From Timema cristinae (taxonomy: Eukaryota > Arthropoda > Insecta > Phasmatodea > Timematidae): a stretch of 64,000 nt of DNA. Shown piece by piece: positions 31,188 through 42,508 of this stretch; positions within the stretch are counted from its first letter, which is position 1; every line of letters starts with the position of its first letter. The position numbers were made by a program, and so were the translations under genes. The notes under the pieces were generated by a model that saw only the letters and a list, made by a program, of their open reading frames with translations, did not search any database and was not told the origin of the DNA. The stretch spans positions 26,282,419-26,346,418 of the forward strand of contig JBCFYV010011135.1 in the NCBI GenBank assembly GCA_039000515.1, written 5' to 3'.

Positions 31188-31417
31188 ACACACTTTCTCT
31201 CTCTCTTTCTCTCTCTCTTTCTCTCGATCTTTCTCTCTCTTTCTCTCGATCTTTCTTCTCTCTCTTTCTCTCTCTTTCTCTCTCTCTTCTCTTTCTCTCT
31301 CTCTCTTTCTTTCTCATCTTTCTTTCTCTCTCTCTTTTCTCTTTCTCTCTCTTTCTTTCTCTCTCTCTTTTCTCTCTCTCTTTCTCTCTTTCTCTCTCTC
31401 TCTTTCTTCTCTCTCTT

Positions 31418-31465
<48 letters not shown>

Positions 31466-31497
31466 TTCTCTCTCTCTCTCATCTCTCTCTCTCTCCC
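31188..31497. repeat. (CT)n-rich low-complexity tract
   Basis: About 310 bp of CT repeats broken by TT. It yields Ser/Leu/Phe-rich frames on one strand and Arg/Glu-rich frames on the other; these are artefacts. Confidence 0.95.
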
Positions 31498-31642
31498 CTC
31501 CTTTCTGGAAGAAATAGAACATGGCACAACTTAAAGAAAGACAAAAGAAGCCTCTAGAAGGATTTTTTTTTTAAATAATATACCCGAAAATAAGGCTCTT
31601 TTATTTATTAATTCTCTTCACAACCTTAATTAATTTCAAATG

Positions 31643-31925
31643 GGTGACCTGGCGGTCTAAGGTTAAGGTGTCAGACTTCTGTGCTTGCGGCCGGGGTTCA
31701 ATCCTCGGTCCCGGCACAGATTTATCTGATTTTCAAACCCTTCCTTCACCTCTGACAAGATATCTTGTGAATGTGAGGAATGCCAGGCCTCCACCGTGGT
31801 TCGGATCCCACGTTAAACTGTAGGTCCTCCATTTCATCTCACAATCACTCTACCATTACACATTAGCGTAAGTGCGTATAACCCGAATGGGTAGTAAGAC
31901 GCGGTGATGATGATGATAATAATAA
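31643..31925 (+). mobile_element. SINE-A copy
   Basis: Head TGGCGGTCTAAGGTTAAGG, B box GGTTCAATCC, full body; the tail microsatellite has shifted to (ATG)n then (ATA)n. Confidence 0.85.
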
Positions 31926-32181
31926 TTAATAACTCTCAAAAATAGCATTCAGTCTGCGACGCGTTTAGTTATCTCTATATTATGTACAAAGGATCAATTG
32001 CTTTTAAATTAATAGAAACCAGTTTCTACAGAATAACAAACTATTCACATGAAAGTAGCATTAAAATCGGACCTAATATATTATCACACTTGATTCTAAC
32101 AAGAAAGTATCCCTACACTAGGAAGTTGGTACACAGTGAATCAACAATCTCAAGTTATGCCACACATGCATACACACATTA

Positions 32182-32641
32182 TCTATACTTATAAAATAAC
32201 ATGTCCTGACTGACTGATTCATCATCGCCGAGCGCAAACTATCAAGGCTACAAGCATGAAATTCGGACTGTATATTCATTTTGTATGTAGGCACCCACTA
32301 AGAAAGGATTTTAGAAAATTCCACCCAATGGGTCAAAATAGCGGATGATAATATGTATGAAAGTCCGTCATTTTGAAAGTTACATAAACAAAATTTTGTA
32401 TTTCGGTTATTGACGTAAAACAAATAAATACGTGTTTCAGGACTTTTGGAAATTTTATTTAATAAGGATGAAAAAGGGGTGAAAGTTTGTATCGGAATTG
32501 CATTATTTTTGATCTGAGGTCAAGTTATGGTCATCAACGTAACGTAATATTTTAAATTAATCTGTAAATACATATGTATATTTTCGTCTTTGTATATAAT
32601 CAACTTCCACGCGAGCAAAGCCGCGGGCAACAGCTATCTAG
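32182..32641 (+). mobile_element. Complete non-autonomous Helitron
   Basis: Begins TCTATACTTATAAAATAACA right after an A (32181) and ends CAGCTATCTAG right before a T (32642), i.e. insertion between A and T, as is usual for Helitrons. A CGCG/CGCG stem (32610-32613 with 32622-32625) sits about 12 nt before CTAG. The 460-bp interior has no Rep or helicase. The ends resemble very common arthropod Helitron-like repeats (memory, not search). Confidence 0.75.
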
Positions 32642-32654
32642 TAATTAATAATAA

Positions 32655-32900
32655 TAATACATTTAATTTCAATTTAGTGCTGGCCGACAGTCGTAAGACC
32701 TATAACAGACCAGCACTGAAAAGTACACACGTACATACATTACAATACATATATTTACACACGAAAAAATGATAGAAAAAAATGGATAAATAATGTTATA
32801 TACTGATGAATAGTTACAAGATAAAAAAAAGTAGTTAATAATAAGAATAAAAAGTAACATTAAAACAAATGACTAAATAGTAAACAGTAACATTATGCAA
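32655..32900 (-). repeat. Repeat G, copy 1, possible LINE 3' end
   Basis: Highly similar to 62737-62960. On the minus strand it carries a stem AGTGCTGGTC/GGCCAGCACT around TTATAGGTCTTACGACTGT and ends in a TTA-type run. It sits immediately after the Helitron. Confidence 0.6.
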
Positions 32901-33340
32901 AAAATAGATCAGAATATTGTAAGTTTAAATAATATAGGCAGAACCAATAATTATAATCATCATAATAATCATAATAATAATACTAATAAGACTTAGCAAA
33001 ATTAGCAGACTTAGTAAAATTGCAAACTTGAATCAAATTTTGACATTACATTTGAAAAAATTAGTTTTCTTGGTTTGTTGTAGTTTATCTTGAGACAATA
33101 AATAAAATCTTAAATTTCACCGGATGCATTAAAAATGTTGTCTTTTACTTCTTGGGTGGGATTCGGTGAATCTGTTCAGGATTTCCATCATTGTAGGTGA
33201 TTCAGAAAACGGATGTTTATCGGTTCTTCTGCTTGGAGGTGTTTGCGGTCTTCACCATCAGAGGATTCTAAGATATTTCAGTTCTTTACTTCTCCAAGAA
33301 TCTCCCCAACTGTAAACATATTTAAGTTAGGTTTGAAATT
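32901..33340. other. No gene seen
   Basis: AT-rich with (TAA)-like runs; no recognisable element. Confidence 0.4.
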
Positions 33341-33443
33341 AGTATTATTATTATTATTAACACTACGTCTTACTACCCGTTCGGGTTATACGCACTTACG
33401 CTAATGTGTAATGGTAGGGTGATTGTGAAATGAAATGGAGGAC
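33341..33443 (-). mobile_element. SINE-A 3' fragment
   Basis: Tail and last part of the body only, minus strand. Confidence 0.75.
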
Positions 33444-33449
33444 CAAAGT

Positions 33450-33535
33450 GACAAACGTCAGCTGTTGGTGTAGGGATATATTAGGGACTATTTCTAGTGA
33501 CTCTTTGAGCTGTAATCCAAAGTAAACTGAGGTTG
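33450..33535 (+). repeat. Fragment of the 18.1-18.9 kb TIR element
   Basis: GATATATTAGGGACTATTTC, TTTGAGCTGTAATCCAAAG and GTAAACTGAGG correspond to 18793-18850. Confidence 0.55.
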
Positions 33536-33539
33536 TCAA

Positions 33540-33790
33540 TATATTATACTTACTGTTCAGGTTATACGCATTATAATAACTACTCTAATGGTGTAGGGAT
33601 GGATAAGGAAGTATTTTAGAGGTAATGTACCCGCATTCACGTAGAAAGAAAGCGAGAAAATAAATTTAGAAACAACCATGCTTAGTAGACACGACGAAGA
33701 TTCTAACCTCGATCTCCCCTTCATCGGTGGTCTAGTCTTCTGCAAGGGTAGCGACTTAGACTATGTGACCACACGAAGCGGGTGTCATTT
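33540..33790 (-). mobile_element. SINE-C copy
   Basis: Minus strand head GTGGTCACATAGTCTAAGTC, GAGGTTAGAATCTTCGTCG as B-box region, ACGTGAATGCGGGTACATTA body and a decayed tail. Confidence 0.65.
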
Positions 33791-34189
33791 TAGTTGAATC
33801 TGACGTAACACCAGAGTGGATACTTCCTGTCAACTACCCGTCAATCCGATCACGCAAACAAAAGTAGCGTGGGTTTTTTTTCCCCCCTCTTCTCTCAATT
33901 AAACGTAGTTGTAAAGTTACTTCTTCTAAAAAAAAAAGGAACCGGTTTATCAATGAAACTGGCCTTAAACCTTGAATGTAGCAGAATACAAACTATTATG
34001 CGGTCGCAATGGTAAAAAAAAAATAGTTACGTTCTTTTTTTTTTAAATGAGAAGTTATTTAATAGGTCAGACTAGACAAGAAACTATAATCAATTAAGGT
34101 GGGAGATACCTATTTTAGTTCAGGAAACATTTTTTTTTGAGAACGATTAACTACCTGTTACTTACTCTATTTAACGACGTTGTCTACTT

Positions 34190-35130
34190 GGATATTTCGA
34201 AGCTATATTTTGCGAAGCGGTTTCCATCTTAACTTGCCTCACCTAAGCAGTCTAAGCACTGTCACACTTATACACCAATGTACGAAATAGAAAGAGAAGG
34301 AAGAAAAACAGCAGTTCACCCTGAAAGGGTTCTTTTCTATATGATAACCCTTTCCCTCTTCCTCTGACGAGTTTATACACTCACTATACTATTTTAACCT
34401 TGAAGACACCAAATTTCTTTTTAAAATTACCTTTTTTCTCATTGTATGGTGGACTGCAAATACTTTATCTCTCTCTCTCTCTATTTTATCTCAAAATAGA
34501 GACATTTACTAAAAACTTGTAATAAATCAAATAATATTCATTGTTGGAAATGCACTCCACCAAAGAACATTAATGAAATTATATACACTTAAGTCTACCA
34601 AAGAGAATATTAAAATTAATGTCAAAGTGCTCCGTAAAGATATACCTATATTTGTTTAAATTATAGTTAAAAAATATTAATTTCATAAAAAGCTTTTTGT
34701 TTTTAATAGCTATAACTTACTATACTATACTTTATAATGATAGGTTATTTCATATCTGAAATAGTTACGGTGATATTATAAAAAAATGGGAAATTTCCGC
34801 TCATATAAATTACCCTTCCAAGTAATTTTTGTGGAAAAACTAATATTACTATTTTGTTTGTTATGTCAAAGAATGCGTAATTACATAATTTAATCAAAAT
34901 AATTGGAGTGAATTTGAAGAAATTGAACTGTTTACTATTTTTGCCCTTCAGTAATCTACCCTTAATTTTAGGGTTAGACATCAAACTAAAAAAAATTATT
35001 GGGGGGACCTTATGAAAACTTTAGCTAGGTACCAAGTTTTAGTCAGATTGGTAAAATAGTTCCATTTCTACATTTATCAAAATCCAGAGTTCGATTATTT
35101 TGATGATTACAATACTTCTCTCTACGAGAA
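34190..35130 (+). repeat. Repeat D, copy 3
   Basis: Same order of blocks as 29620-30330: ACTTGGATATTTCGAAG, TCTAAGCACTGTCACA, CCACCAAAGAACATTA, CTACCCTTAATTTTAGGG, then AATCCAGAGTTCGATT and ACAATACTTCTCTCTACGAG. The minisatellite at 35125 starts at its 3' end. Confidence 0.6.
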
Positions 35131-36175
35131 TCGTTCCCCCTGATCGTTGTCTGGTAATAGTTCCCCCTGATCGTTGTCTTGAAATAGTTCCCCCTGATCG
35201 TTGTCTAGAAATAGTTCCCCCTGATCGTTGTCTAGAAATAGTTCCCCCTGATCGTTGTCTGGTAATAGTTCCCCCTGATCGTGTCTAGAAATAGTTCCCC
35301 CTGATCGTTGTCTAGAAATAGTTCCCCCTGATCGTTGTCTAGAAATAGTTCCCCCTGATCGTTGTCTAGAAATAGTTCCCCCTGATCGTTGTCTAGAAAT
35401 AGTTCCCCCTGATCGTTGTCTAGAAATAGTTCCCCCTGATCGTTGTCTAGAAATAGTTCCCCCTGATCGTAGTCTTGAAATAGTTTCCCCTGATCTTTGT
35501 CTTGAAATAGTTCCCCCTGATCTTTGTCTTGAAATAGTTCCCCTGATCGTTGTCTAGAAATAGTTCCCCCTGATCGTTGTCTGGAAATAGTTCCCCCTGA
35601 TCGTAGTCTTGAAATAGTTTCCCCTGATCTTTGTCTTGAAATAGTTCCCCCTGATCGTAGTCTGGAAATAGTTCCCCTTATCGTTGTCTCGAAAAGTTTC
35701 CCCTAATCACTGTATCGATGATTTTTCCTAATCACGGTCTTGAAGTAGTTCTTCTAATCACTGCCTCGAAGTATTTCCACTAATAATTGTATTTAAGTTG
35801 TTCCACTAATCATTGTCTTGAAGTAGTTTCCCTAATCATTGTCTTGAAGTAGTTTCCCTAATCATTCTCTTGAAGTAGTTTCCCTAATCATTGTCTTGAA
35901 GTAGTTTCCCTAATCATTGTCTTGAAGTAGTTTCCCTAATCATTTGTCTTGAAGTAGTTTCCCTAATCATTCTCTTGAAGTAGTTCCCCTAATCATTCTC
36001 TTGAAGTAGTTCCCCTAATCATTCTCTTGAAGTAGTTCCCCTAATCATTGTCTTGAAGTAGTTCCCCTAATCATTCTCTTGAAGTAGTTTCCCTAATCAT
36101 TGTCTTGAAGTAGTTTCCCTAATCATTTTGTCCATAGGGAAGTAGTTCCCCTAATCATTCTCTTGAAGTAGTTTT
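35125..36175. repeat. 27/26-bp minisatellite, about 39 copies, graded divergence
   Basis: 35125-35690 is a homogeneous 27-bp repeat (AGTTCCCCCTGATCGTTGTC plus TAGAAAT). From about 35700 the unit drifts through intermediates to a 26-bp form (AGTTTCCCTAATCATTGTCT plus TGAAGT) that is again homogeneous at 35800-36120. One array thus holds an old transition zone between two re-homogenised subfamilies. Confidence 0.9.
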
Positions 36176-36429
36176 TTTAGCACAAACAAACATTTCCTAC
36201 ACTGCCGGACCTACTTTACAGAGTAAGTGTATGGTATCTTTTTTTTTTATAAAGGTCAAGGCGTGTCACTACCAATTATAGTCCATCCGTCACTGGAGTG
36301 GTGGTAATAAACAGCTATCGGATCTACTTTCATATATCCATTTGCCAAGCCACATGTTGAGCTATCGAGTTTGGCGACCGAAACTTACACAACAAATTAA
36401 TTTTGTTTATAATTATGTTTTCCTTTCAA

Positions 36430-37000
36430 CCTTTTTTAATTTGAATATTTAAAATAAAATGGCTTTAGTGATTTAGTTCAAAATTGGTATCGGGAGACTA
36501 TTTTACATATTAATAATAATATATCTTTATTTATCTAAAATAAATTAATTTAAAGGTAGTTTAGTTACAAAAAAATTATAGAAATTTTTTAATGTTTTGT
36601 AAATGGGCCTTGAAGATTGAATTATATTTAAAATGGGAATCTGTGAAATATTATTATTATCATCATTATCATCATCATCGTCATTATTATTATTATTATT
36701 ATTACCACGTCTTACTACTCGTTCGGGTTGTACGTACTTACGCTAATGTGTAATGGTAGGGTGATTGTGAGATGAAATGAAGGACCTACAGTTTAACGTG
36801 GGATCCAAACCACGGTGGAGGCCTGGCATTCCACACGTTCACAATCTGTGAATTGTTTTCACGATTAATAAGAATATGTTTTGGTTTTTATAAATAATTA
36901 ATAATTGTAGGATATCGTACAAACACTGAAGAACTTTAAAAGAAAATCGAAATATCCAAAATTTGAATTAACCATTTTCATGAATATCTAGAGAACTCCA
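36430..37000 (+). repeat. Repeat H, copy 1, interrupted by SINE-A
   Basis: GGGAGACTATTTTACATATT, ATAAATTAATTT and TTTAAAATGGGAATCTGTGA, then after the SINE GATTAATAAGAATATG, match 63775-63960 in order. Confidence 0.6.
36655..36848 (-). mobile_element. SINE-A, 5'-truncated, nested in repeat H
   Basis: Minus-strand tail (TTA)n, GTAGTAAGACGTGG block and distal body to GTGAACGTGTGGAATGCC; head missing. Confidence 0.8.
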
Positions 37001-37320
37001 GTACACAATACCTCAATAACCTAAAAATATGTTACATATAATAACACAAATTTTGTATATAATATATACATAACACATACAAACATTAAATACATATATG
37101 AAACATGTAGACTTAAATGAGAATTGATGAAAGCCAAGACAACGCATCCCCTATATTAGGCAACCCGCTCGCTACTGGTGCATAATTCCCCGATTTATTA
37201 TTATTATTGTGTCAATGGGTTAGCTAAAACTTTATTTGACATTTCCCGGTTTAATTAAGATCGTTAAGTTGGATTTGAGATGAGCACAAGCTAGAAAACA
37301 CTAAAACTGTTTAGGCTGAG
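37001..37320. other. No gene seen
   Basis: AT-rich; no recognisable element. Confidence 0.4.
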
Positions 37321-37329
37321 AATGATCCA

Positions 37330-37790
37330 AATCACTATACTATAAAGCCACACGGCTGACTCATTCACTTACGTTAATGTTTACCCACTTCCAGATGAGC
37401 TAGAAACTTGAAATTTGGCAAACTTTTAGCTTCTAGCCTGTAACCAACGAGAAAATACAAAAAATTAAAAAAAAAAAAAATTCAATCCCCCCAAAAAAAA
37501 TTCAAAATAGTGGGGAAACTTTAAATTGGTGTGGACCTTTCTTTGGAGGTCTCTTGTGGCTGAACGGCAAGACCTATCAAAAAACGGATCGCATAAGAGG
37601 TAGATTTTTTATTTTAGGTAAATTTTTCACAAATTTTTAAATATTCTGACACACTTATGGGACAGCTAGAATCATAAAATTGTAAAAATAAATCAACGTT
37701 CAAAACAACGCTGGGATTAAATTAGTTTACACTCACGGGGGGTGGGGGGGTTTGGGGGGAGCGGAGCCCACATCGAGTAAAGCGAATATG
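37330..37790 (+). mobile_element. Possible Helitron-like fragment
   Basis: CTATACTATAAAGCCACACG followed by GCTGACTCATTCACTTACG and an AACTTGAAATTTGGCAAAC phrase resembles Helitron 5' regions such as 32182. No clear CTRR end; the G-rich run at 37735-37765 may replace it. Confidence 0.35.
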
Positions 37791-38084
37791 TCCTTTCTAA
37801 AATTCCAATCAAATATTATTTTCTACCATTGATTTAAATAGAAATTTTATTTTATAATTAACCACTGTCGAATTAACCAAATCCTACTGCAATTTATTTT
37901 GGAAAATATGATGGATTTGGTTTAAAATTTGTATATAAAGAGTGCTTATTGTAATTAAGATGATGTGTTTGTTTTTATTTGTAAAACTTATTTAAGGGTT
38001 GTTTACTAAAAACCTATTTTTAATCATTTTCTTCGAAGCTATAGTACACAATATGAGAATGTTTATGCTATTGTTTCATTTATT

Positions 38085-38235
38085 ATATCTTCTGCTAGCT
38101 GGCAGTTACACCACTCCTATGCCGAATGGACTGTAGATGAAATCATTACCATTTATTATATTGTGCTAGCTGCAGTTACCAACACTCTATGCCGAATGGA
38201 CTGTAGATTGAAATCATTACCATTTATTATTTAAA
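38085..38235. repeat. Two-copy direct repeat of about 75 bp
   Basis: GCCGAATGGACTGTAGAT and GAAATCATTACCATTTATTA occur in both 38085-38160 and 38161-38235 with small indels. Confidence 0.8.
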
Positions 38236-38374
38236 AGGTCGTTGAGAACACTCATTAAGTTTAAGTGGCCATGGTCAGTGTATGACATTTACCATTCCAA
38301 GCACATTACACCACAGGGGCACAAAAGGTCGTGTAAGTATGTAAATATTAATAATAATGTGTCTATTTATAATT

Positions 38375-38620
38375 TTTTTTTAAGTACCGGGTTTTTGCGT
38401 CCTACTATTCGTTCCCGTTATGTCCACTTATTATGCTGATATGTTAGGGATGAGGTTGTATGAATCTTAGAAAAAATGTACCCTCATTCGAATAAAGGGA
38501 GATTAGAAAAACATTTAGGAAAAAAAAACCGGCTGGGATTTCAACCCTGATCTTCCCGTAATCGGTAGTCTAGATTGAGAGAGTGACGCCTTAGACCATG
38601 TGGCCATTGAAATGGTTAAG
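38375..38620 (-). mobile_element. SINE-C copy, degraded
   Basis: Minus strand head GGCCACATGGTCTAAGGCGT, GGGTTGAAATCCCAGCCGG, and a decayed tail (CGAATAGTAGGACGC). A second fragment with the CGGGATTCGAACACGC B box lies at 38655-38760. Confidence 0.6.
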
Positions 38621-38923
38621 AATAGTCATACACGAAAAGAAAATTTTCTTTTTTAAGATAATATGTACCCTGCATTTACGCGGATGGAAAGCGGGAAACT
38701 GTTTATGGAATAAAGCTCATATTGACGGGATTCGAACACGCATCTCCACCATCACAGGTAAAAAAAAACTAGTATGAACTTGACGACTAATCCGCCTGCA
38801 CCTAAATGAACGTGTTACATTTGTTTTTTTTTTTAAAATTAATATAGAACCAACAAATACACTTATTGACATTTCATTTTTAACAAAATAGAGTCTTGGG
38901 ATAATAATAAAATATAATATAAA

Positions 38924-39213
38924 TTATCAACATCGCGTCTTACTACCCGTTCGGTTTATACACACTTACGCTAATGTGTAATGGTAGGGTGATTGTGAGA
39001 TGAAATGAAGGACCTACAGTTTAACTTGGAATCCGAACCACGGTGGAGGCTTGACATTCCCCACATTCACAAGTTTTGATTAATACACGTCTTGTCAGAG
39101 GTGAAGGAAGAGTTTGGTAATCAGATAAATCTGTGCCGGGACCGAGGATTGAACCCCGGACCCCAGCACAGAAGTCTGACACCTTACCCCTAGACCACCA
39201 GGTCACCTTTTTG
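38924..39213 (-). mobile_element. SINE-A copy with 11-bp TSD
   Basis: Complete minus-strand copy. TATAATATAAA at 38913-38923 and 39214-39224 is the TSD. Confidence 0.85.
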
Positions 39214-39257
39214 TATAATATAAAGTATAATAATAATAATAATAATATAATAACATT

Positions 39258-39435
39258 GTATTTACATTTGATGAGGAAGAAGAAAGGGTACCAAAGAAAG
39301 AAATGGAAGGAGTAGATAACAGAAAGTGTGCAGGTGAGAGGAGAAGAATGGCGGAAGGATAGAGGAAGATGAAGGCATTTTACTAAACTGACCCGACCAC
39401 AGTTTGGAAACTGTTTATGATGATTATGATATTAA
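39258..39435 (+). pseudogene. LINE ORF2 C-terminal tail
   Basis: One frame with two stops reads RKKWKE, ITESVQVRGEEWRKDRGR and RHFTKLTRPQFGNCL, then a TGATGATTATGAT tail. This is the usual C-terminal ending of LINEs with RKxW...VRGEEW...DRxxWR...P (motif memory). No upstream RT here. Confidence 0.6.
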
Positions 39436-39629
39436 TATTTCGCGTCTGTGTTACTATATTCGTAGCCCAGTAACGGAACTATTAGCCTGTACTAATGTAC
39501 CGTTTCCCAGGGGACGTACTAATATACTGTTAGTACATCCTTTCAGTGGAGGCTCTTTCCATGTCCCGATGATATGAGGTGACGGCGATAATGAATATGA
39601 CAGCTTGGAGCCAATTAAGATTTTAACTT

Positions 39630-39919
39630 GGTGACCTGGTGGTCTAGGGGTAAGGTGTCAGACTTCTATGCTGGCGGCCGGGGTTCAATCCTCGGTCCCG
39701 GCAAAGATTTATCTGATTACCAAACCCTTCCTTCACCTCTGACAAGACATCTTGTGAATGTGGGGAATGCCAGGCCTCCACCGTGGTTCGGATTCCACGT
39801 TAAACTGTAGGTCCTCCATTTCATCTCACAATCACCCTACCATTACACATTAGCGTAAGTGCGTATAACCCGAATGGGTAGTAAGACGCGGTGCTAATAA
39901 TAATAATAATAATAATAAT
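39630..39919 (+). mobile_element. SINE-A copy with perfect 13-bp TSD
   Basis: AAGATTTTAACTT at 39617-39629 and 39920-39932. Full head, body and (TAA)n. Confidence 0.95.
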
Positions 39920-40002
39920 AAGATTTTAACTTACCTTAGGCCTAATTAACCAAACCCCGGTGACCGTGAAAATTATTTCCATTTCAAGAAAAAACTCCTC
40001 GG

Positions 40003-40078
40003 TACCAGGCGGGAATCGAACCCGGGACCTCTGGGTCAACAGCCAGGATCTCCGACCGCTAGTACTACGAGACCGGTT
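40003..40078 (-). repeat. tRNA-like sequence, Asn-like anticodon arm
   Basis: Minus strand: GGTCTCGTAGTACTAGCGG, anticodon-arm-like CTGGCTGTTGACCCAG (8-nt loop with GTT) and GGTTCGATTCC B box. The oversized loop and non-tRNA context argue for a tRNA-derived SINE head over a gene. A degraded relative is at 58700-58775. Confidence 0.5.
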
Positions 40079-40171
40079 AATCTTGGGATGAAAATGATAA
40101 AAATTCAAATTTCCGGGCGTTTTAGGAATCTCTGCTAGACTATATTAGTGCCTAAATGACCTATTAAAAAG

Positions 40172-40293
40172 AACCCACCTCGGTGGCATTATGGTCTAAG
40201 GTGCTACTCTCTAAATAGAATAGACTTCCGATGATGGTGAGATCAAGTTTCGAATCTCGGTCAGGTGTATAATGAGGGTTATTTATTTACAAA
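40172..40293 (+). mobile_element. SINE-C 5' part, split by SINE-A
   Basis: Head CTCGGTGGCATTATGGTCTA, B-box region GTTTCGAATCTCGGTC, to TTATTTATTTACAAA. Resumes at 40483. Confidence 0.8.
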
Positions 40294-40467
40294 TCAATCA
40301 CCAAATTGTGAATGTGTGGAATGCCCAGGCCTCCACCGTGGTTAGGATCCCACGTTAAACTGTAGGTCCTCCATTTCATCTCACAATCACCCTACCATTA
40401 CACATTAGTGTAAGTGGGTATAACCCGAACGGGTAGTAAGACGCGGTGCTAATAATAATAATTATTA
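40294..40467 (+). mobile_element. SINE-A, 5'-truncated, nested in SINE-C
   Basis: Begins within the body (ATTGTGAATGTGTGGAATGC). Perfect 15-bp TSD TTATTTATTTACAAA at 40279-40293 and 40468-40482, so the short form is an integration product rather than later loss. Confidence 0.9.
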
Positions 40468-40482
40468 TTATTTATTTACAAA

Positions 40483-40625
40483 ATGGTTTTCCACGCTAAT
40501 TTGGGTACACTTTCTATAAAATATACCTTTCCTCATATCTAAAATTATCAGTGTAGCTACTAGTACATAAGCGTGCTACCCAAATGGGTAGTAAGACGCG
40601 GTGCTAAATAAATAAATAAATAAAA
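40483..40625 (+). mobile_element. SINE-C 3' part
   Basis: Continues with TGGTTTTCCACGCTAATTTG and ends in GTAGTAAGACGCGGTGCTAA and a (TAAA)n tail. Confidence 0.8.
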
Positions 40626-40629
40626 GGCA

Positions 40630-41790
40630 GTGAGTTAGCCGAAGGCTTCGACGTTCCTTTGATGGCGAAACGAATGATATATTCTCTTTCCCTACTTATT
40701 CCATAGCAGGCGATAATTTAGAAAGCTGTTTCTCGCGTATGCGGGTCAATGGACAGACAGACAGACAGACGACAGCCAGAAATGCAAATATTCAGATGTA
40801 TGTCACGCGCTTTGGTCGAATTGATGCACCACAAGTTCGTGGACCTACCCCTCTACCCCCTCCCCCCCCATTCACCTCCTTCACCCATGGTGGAAACTGG
40901 GACGTCGTCAAATATAAAGAGGGGAGTATTTCAACATTTTTTTAAAAAAAATTGACTAATTAAATTCGTTCTTTAAACACTGACACTTTAGTCCAATAAG
41001 ATTTTTTTTGGAATAGTATATTGATATATAATATATATATATATATTATATATTTGACACACACGTTTTTATTATTTTTGTTTGTTTAGATAAAGTATTG
41101 TAATCGTAAGAAAAAGAAAATTACTTTTAAATTATGATGGAACTTTTTTTTTTAATCTTCTCTCGAACTAAAAAAAAAATGGGTGTTACAAATAATGTCT
41201 GTCCATGTCTGAGGTTACAGGCCAATAAGTTATAAGGATTTTACTCTCATTTAATATTTTGATGTTTTATGGTCATACGTTTAGGCCAAATCATGATTTT
41301 TTATTCTAGAGAATGAGTTTTTTTTTAAAATTACACAATAAAGAGAATTTGTAGACGTATTTTGTATAGCCTTCTGATTGAAATTCTATAAATTCCTCCT
41401 CAAAAAATGTGCTAATTTCACCATTATTAAAATAACAGCCAAAAATTGTGTTTTTTAGCCTTTTGGTTTTCCATACCATCCATTTTTCAAAATGAAAATT
41501 GTTAATACTCTAATTATATACAATTTATGTCATTACCATTGTTTTGATTTGGTCAACCATGGAGGCAAAAAAAAAAAAATGGCGTTTAAAATTGTGTGTT
41601 GCTCACGAATAATATAATGCACGCTGACAGTCTTTGTCAGGTATGTTAGCGGTTAATTTAAATAAAAAGTTGTAGACAGTAAAAATGTTGAGAGTTATGA
41701 CAATTTCTTTATTAACTGATAGAGAGTTAAAAAGTATTCAAACAAATTTAAAATTATGACTAAGCACACTGGTGGAGTATGTGCGCATAT
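40630..41790. other. No gene seen
   Basis: Contains a short (CAGA)n at 40752-40769, a C-rich patch near 40845-40870 and an (AT)n run near 41020-41045. No coding family recognised. Confidence 0.45.
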
Positions 41791-41794
41791 CATT

Positions 41795-42215
41795 TGAGCT
41801 AGTTCATTCCATTCCACCTTAGTTCTTTCTATTCCTATCTTGAGATAGTTCATTCCATTCCACCTTAGTTCTTTCTATCCCTATCTTGAGATAGTTCATT
41901 CATTCCACCTTAGTTCTTTCTATTCCTATCTTGAGATAGTTCATTACATTCCACCTTAGTTCTTTCTATCCTATCTTGAGATAGTTCATTCCCTTCCACC
42001 TAGTTCTTTCTATCTCTATCTTGAGATAGTTCATTCCATTCCACCTAGTTTTTCTATCCCTATTTGAGCTAGTTCATTCCATTCCACCTATTTATTTCTA
42101 CTCCTCCTATCTTGAGTAGTTCATTCCATTCCACCTTAGTTCTTTCTATCCCTATCTTGAGATAGTTCATTCAATTCCACCTTATTACTTTCTATATCTA
42201 CTTTATCTAGTTCTA
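41795..42215. repeat. 46-bp minisatellite, second site, about 9 copies
   Basis: Units built on TTGAGATAGTTCATTCCATT, CCACCTTAGTTCTTTCTAT and CCTATC, related to the 17.1 and 52.3 kb arrays but a separate subfamily, with several 1-3 bp deletions. Confidence 0.85.
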
Positions 42216-42508
42216 CCCAGTCTATTTTTGTTTTGGAGAAGACATATGCTAGTGTGGATATAAATAAAGTTTGGGAATGATAGAGGAGGATGGATTGTAA
42301 ACAATATTTGTAATGAGTAAGGCTCGGATGTTTATGACATTAAAAATTGCGAAATATGCAATCAAAATGTTCTTAAATATACCAATGACCTAAAAAATTA
42401 ACAAATATGCCCTAAAAATGTGTGTTGATGTTAAATTAATACTATTATAAATATGCCTCAAATCAAGGAAGTAGCTTGCTATAAAATAAATTAGTCGACA
42501 AATCTTTA

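Noticed and set aside
31097..31557. Arg/Glu-rich and Ser/Leu-rich frames resembling low-complexity nuclear proteins
   Set aside because: Translation of a (CT)n tract.
35125..36175. CRISPR-like regular repeats
   Set aside because: Units are contiguous with no unique spacers, and the host is eukaryotic. The same applies to the other arrays.
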